Positions 61,711-64,000 of a stretch of DNA of 64,000 nucleotides are shown here, one piece after another. Both the position numbers and the translations under genes were made by a program. The first letter of the stretch is position 1; the number at the start of each line of letters is the position of its first letter. Origin of the DNA: Casuarius casuarius. Taxonomy: Eukaryota > Chordata > Aves > Casuariiformes > Casuariidae. Below the pieces are notes generated by a model. The model was not told the DNA's origin. It did no database searches and was given only the letters and a program-made list of their open reading frames with translations. The stretch covers positions 2,720,505 to 2,784,504 of the forward strand of contig PTFA01000028.1 in assembly GCA_003342895.1 (NCBI GenBank). Reading direction: 5' to 3'.

Positions 61711-64000
61711 ACTGCAGTTTTTAATGAAAGATGGAAGCTTCATGTTCAGTTTATCTGTTTTGCCTGACTCAGTAGTGCACTCTTCTGGTTCATATATGTA
61801 AGTTCTGGAGCCTGCTTAGAATTTTTAAACAAGGAGGATTTTCATTTTGCCTGAAAGAAAATGATCTTTGGATAAGTTAATGTTAATTTTAGATGCTTCA
61901 TGCTGCTTGGGGCCATTTACAGATATATGTAGGCATAAGAGGTTTACCTGAATTGAAATTAATGTCTGTGGGTGATGCTGGTACCTTTTTTGCTTTATTA
62001 CCAAGAAATGGTATGTTGACTGTAATTTTGTTTGAAACAGCTGATGCTTGCTGAATGTGACCAAATTGGGGGGGAGGGGGGAGTCATTCTCAGTACTTGT
62101 ATTACCAATACTCTGAATAAAAATAGGAGTAAATTAAAAGTAAAGGAAAATTAATCAAGGCTTGGAACAAAATATTGCGGTGTTCTTAATCTAATTTATA
62201 TAGCTTTTATAGAAGTGCGCTCATACAAGCTATTTAAAGATTTATTTTTCCACTTAGATAATTTGCTGCTATAGGGTTCTGTGATGTGAAAGCATAAAAC
62301 TAACAGTGGTAGCTCTCTGGACAAAATCCACGTAGCTGGTTTGAACATTTTGTGTTCACTTTCAATATTTAACAGTTGGTCAATTACATTTAGACAATGA
62401 CATATGTCTAGTAAAGATTGCTTGTATAGTATAGCAATTGAATTTAGCAACATGTATCATCATGCTTTTATATGATTGCTAAGTAAACTTAATAAAATTT
62501 ATAGTGGAAATTAATTGCTTCATGTTCAGCTGAAAGTCTGCTTAAATAAGTTAGGTTTCTGGCTCTAAAAACAGGAGAAAGCCATGGAATAGCTGTTAAC
62601 AGTAGGGGGGATCTGCAGGGACCAGGTTGATTATAGAGTTTGTTGGCTGTAAGACCTGAGTGTCTCCGTGACTGGGCGGGGGTGCGGGGGGTGTTGTTGT
62701 TTTTGTTCAGATAGCCCTGCCCGCGCCCCCCTGTTGTGGGAACAAGACTGGCGATGGAGCATTCTGCTCTCAGTAGGAGACTTGTAGAGAATATCTGACT
62801 CTATAGACACAGAGCCTGATGTTTAGCTGTGGCCTGTAATTTTGAGTCAGGGGTTAATTACTGCATGTGTGTACAGATAAGGGATGGGTAGAGTAAGGAC
62901 TATCATCTTGAATAAGTGGAATGAATTTTATTGCTCGGTTTGAGGTCAGATTGCAGCAGTGCAAAGGATTGTCCTTACTTTCAACATATGTCATGCTGTT
63001 CCTTTAGAAAAGTCTCTTTCACATCCAATTTAAAGATACGCACTCAATTGAGGATTAAAGGATTTCAACTGGAATATTGTGTGCATGAAAAACAGTTCTT
63101 TAGTATGTTAAATTCTCACAGAATGGATGTTGATAGCTTTTGGTATTGCAGAATGACTCATAATGAAACGTACTGCTGATGTAAAGTGCATTTGTTTCAG
63201 AGGTATTTTCTAATGTTTTATATAAAATGAGCAATATATACCAATGGAAACACCCCAAAAGACAGCAGAATATTAGTTGAGTACTAGCAGACTTAAAATC
63301 AAGTTTTTCCACCCATCAGTCTACTTCTAAGAAATACAAAGATGCAATTATGCTGCACATTTACTAAGGCATGTATGTATAAGTGATAGCATATAAGGAA
63401 TTCCTTCTTGAATAATACAGATTTTCATTTTCTTTTTTCTTTGCAGTATCAAATTTTTTTGGCCAGAATTTCATTTGAATCACAAAGTGAAAACTGAGGC
63501 ATCATTCTATTTCATACCTTCAGGTATAAATCACTTTTGACAAATCTTAATTTTTATTTAAAATATGGAAATAAAAAGGGGCAAAGTGTTTTGCTGATGG
63601 TTGTCTTACTCATTCTTTTCTTCTATCGCCCTTTGGTGAAATGGGTAGTCATAGATTTTTCACAACTGCACATAAATAAAACTTCCTTTCTCTGATTGAT
63701 AAGGGTACGGTACCCAATGAGGAACAATGTAATCTGCCAGTTGTCTTACCTTGAAATGAGTGTCAAGGAATGCCCTATGTATATAACCTACTTAATCAGC
63801 AGTTTTCTCGAACTATCTCTTGGATTTACATTCATGCTGACTTGTTTGGGGGATTCTACAGCTTGCAGGTTCAGGAGAGCTCTTTTGACCATGGTGTGGA
63901 AAGTACTGCTTTAAAACTGAAGTGTTCCATAAGTTAAAAACTCAAAACATAGTGAAATGACACAATAAAGAACTGAAAAAGAGAAACTTAAAAAGAAAAA
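61711..64000. other. Downstream flank of TNPO1
   Basis: No gene I can support. It contains a G run (62068-62081), a GC-rich block (62674-62731), further AATAAA hexamers and an exon-like unit at 63447-63523. Part of it may be extended TNPO1 3'UTR. FCHO2 is the downstream neighbour in human as I recall, but no FCHO2 coding sequence appears here. Confidence 0.5.

Noticed and set aside
62931..64000. Start of FCHO2, the expected downstream neighbour
   Set aside because: No FCHO2-like coding sequence or clear promoter appears before the window ends.

Overview
The window is vertebrate nuclear DNA: AT-rich introns, GT-AG exons, a long 3' untranslated region and no bacterial-style gene packing. A bird, or another sauropsid, is most likely. 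There are no Alu, B1 or L1-type mammalian repeats, interspersed repeats are scarce, the only recognisable transposon trace looks like a decayed CR1 3' tail, and the gene is compact. The species cannot be fixed from sequence alone. Two assembly flaws are visible: an N at 11577 and an N run at 15110-15114.

One gene explains the window: TNPO1 (transportin-1, karyopherin beta-2) on the + strand. Twenty-two coding exons lie between 3303 and 54603. Joined, they total 2568 nt, or 855 codons plus a TAA stop, with every splice phase agreeing. In the numbering of the 890-residue transportin-1 isoform this is residues 36-890. The first 35 residues (43 in the longer isoform) are not in the window and must lie upstream. 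Bases 1 to about 250 are a GC- and CpG-rich tail, probably the edge of the promoter CpG island.

Layout: 1-3302 is upstream intron with the CpG tail. 3303-27480 holds exons 1-6 (N-terminal HEAT repeats, Ran-binding half) with a 14.2 kb first intron. 31132-34389 holds exons 7-9, ending in the acidic HEAT-8 loop. 37178-46180 holds exons 10-18, the cargo-binding arch, including W460 and W730, the tryptophans known to grip PY-NLS cargo. 49160-54603 holds exons 19-22, the C-terminal HEAT repeats. The stop codon is followed by 35 nt of 3'UTR, a 1.6 kb intron inside the 3'UTR, and a terminal 3'UTR exon from 56277 that probably ends near 61.7 kb or later. 61.7-64 kb is downstream DNA with no gene I can support.

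I found no new multi-gene system here. The points worth a second look are non-coding: a perfect 29-bp inverted repeat in intron 1, two hairpins followed by a canonical G-quadruplex motif at the start of the terminal 3'UTR exon, a doubled GATA-site cluster in intron 6, weak splice sites around an in-frame 96-nt exon beside the cargo site, and an exon-like unit downstream of the gene.
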